From contig JAFDJI010000317.1 of the NCBI GenBank assembly GCA_019307545.1, positions 1-6,551 on the forward strand: a stretch of 6,551 nucleotides of DNA, read 5' to 3'. Origin of the DNA: Deltaproteobacteria bacterium. GTDB lineage: Bacteria > Myxococcota_A > UBA796 > GCA-2862545. Below are positions 6,510 through 6,551 of this stretch, piece after piece. The position numbers and the translations under genes were made by a program. Position 1 is the stretch's first letter; every line of letters starts with the position of its first letter. Below the pieces are notes generated by a model. That model did not search any database. It was not told the origin of the DNA and was given only the letters and a program-made list of their open reading frames with translations.

Positions 6510-6551
6510 GCGGACCGCCGCCGGACCCGGTGACCGGCTGGATCTGGGCGC
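6506..6551 (+). CDS. Start of an unidentified downstream gene (partial)
   Basis: A GTG at 6506-6508 overlaps the GAF stop codon in the typical GTGA four-base arrangement, and the frame stays open to the window end (VSGPPPDPVTGWIWA, 15 codons). Third positions are almost all G or C, as in the genuine genes here. No Shine-Dalgarno is visible, which fits translational coupling to the GAF gene. Too little is present to suggest a product. Confidence 0.5.
   Translation, partial: MSGPPPDPVTGWIWA

Overview
The window is GC-rich and densely packed, with very few TTA, CTA or TCA codons in the real reading frames. Several starts are TTG or GTG. This composition, together with a TPR/zincin-like protein, a GAF regulator and an Sfp/EntD-type phosphopantetheinyl transferase, suggests a high-GC Myxococcota or other deltaproteobacterial-type chromosome. 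That assignment is inference; no taxonomic marker gene is present. I see no mobile element, CRISPR array, tRNA or rRNA, and no gene-free stretch over 300 bases.

Layout: a divergent intergenic region at 2904-2999 separates two transcription units. Leftward on the minus strand are four genes in order: a phosphopantetheinyl transferase (2903-2169), a tail-anchored protein that looks like a degenerate ECF sigma factor (2097-1273), a TPR protein with a zincin-like metallopeptidase domain whose HExxH motif reads HEARD (1276-449), and an MBL-fold hydrolase cut by the window edge (419-1). The second and third genes overlap by a few bases, and the third and fourth are 29 bases apart, so these three look co-transcribed. 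The transferase lies 71 bases upstream and may share the transcript.

Rightward on the plus strand are a DNA topoisomerase III (3000-5582) with a plausible promoter, a GAF-domain protein (5664-6509) with a strong Shine-Dalgarno sequence before a TTG start, and the first codons of another gene that overlaps the GAF stop by four bases (GTGA).

The topoisomerase acts on DNA, the transferase activates carrier proteins, and the GAF protein is probably a sensory or regulatory module. No single pathway joins them. The most interesting element is the membrane-anchored sigma-like protein coupled to a probable pseudo-zincin. The pairing suggests an uncharacterised regulatory or scaffolding unit, but the sequence does not prove function.
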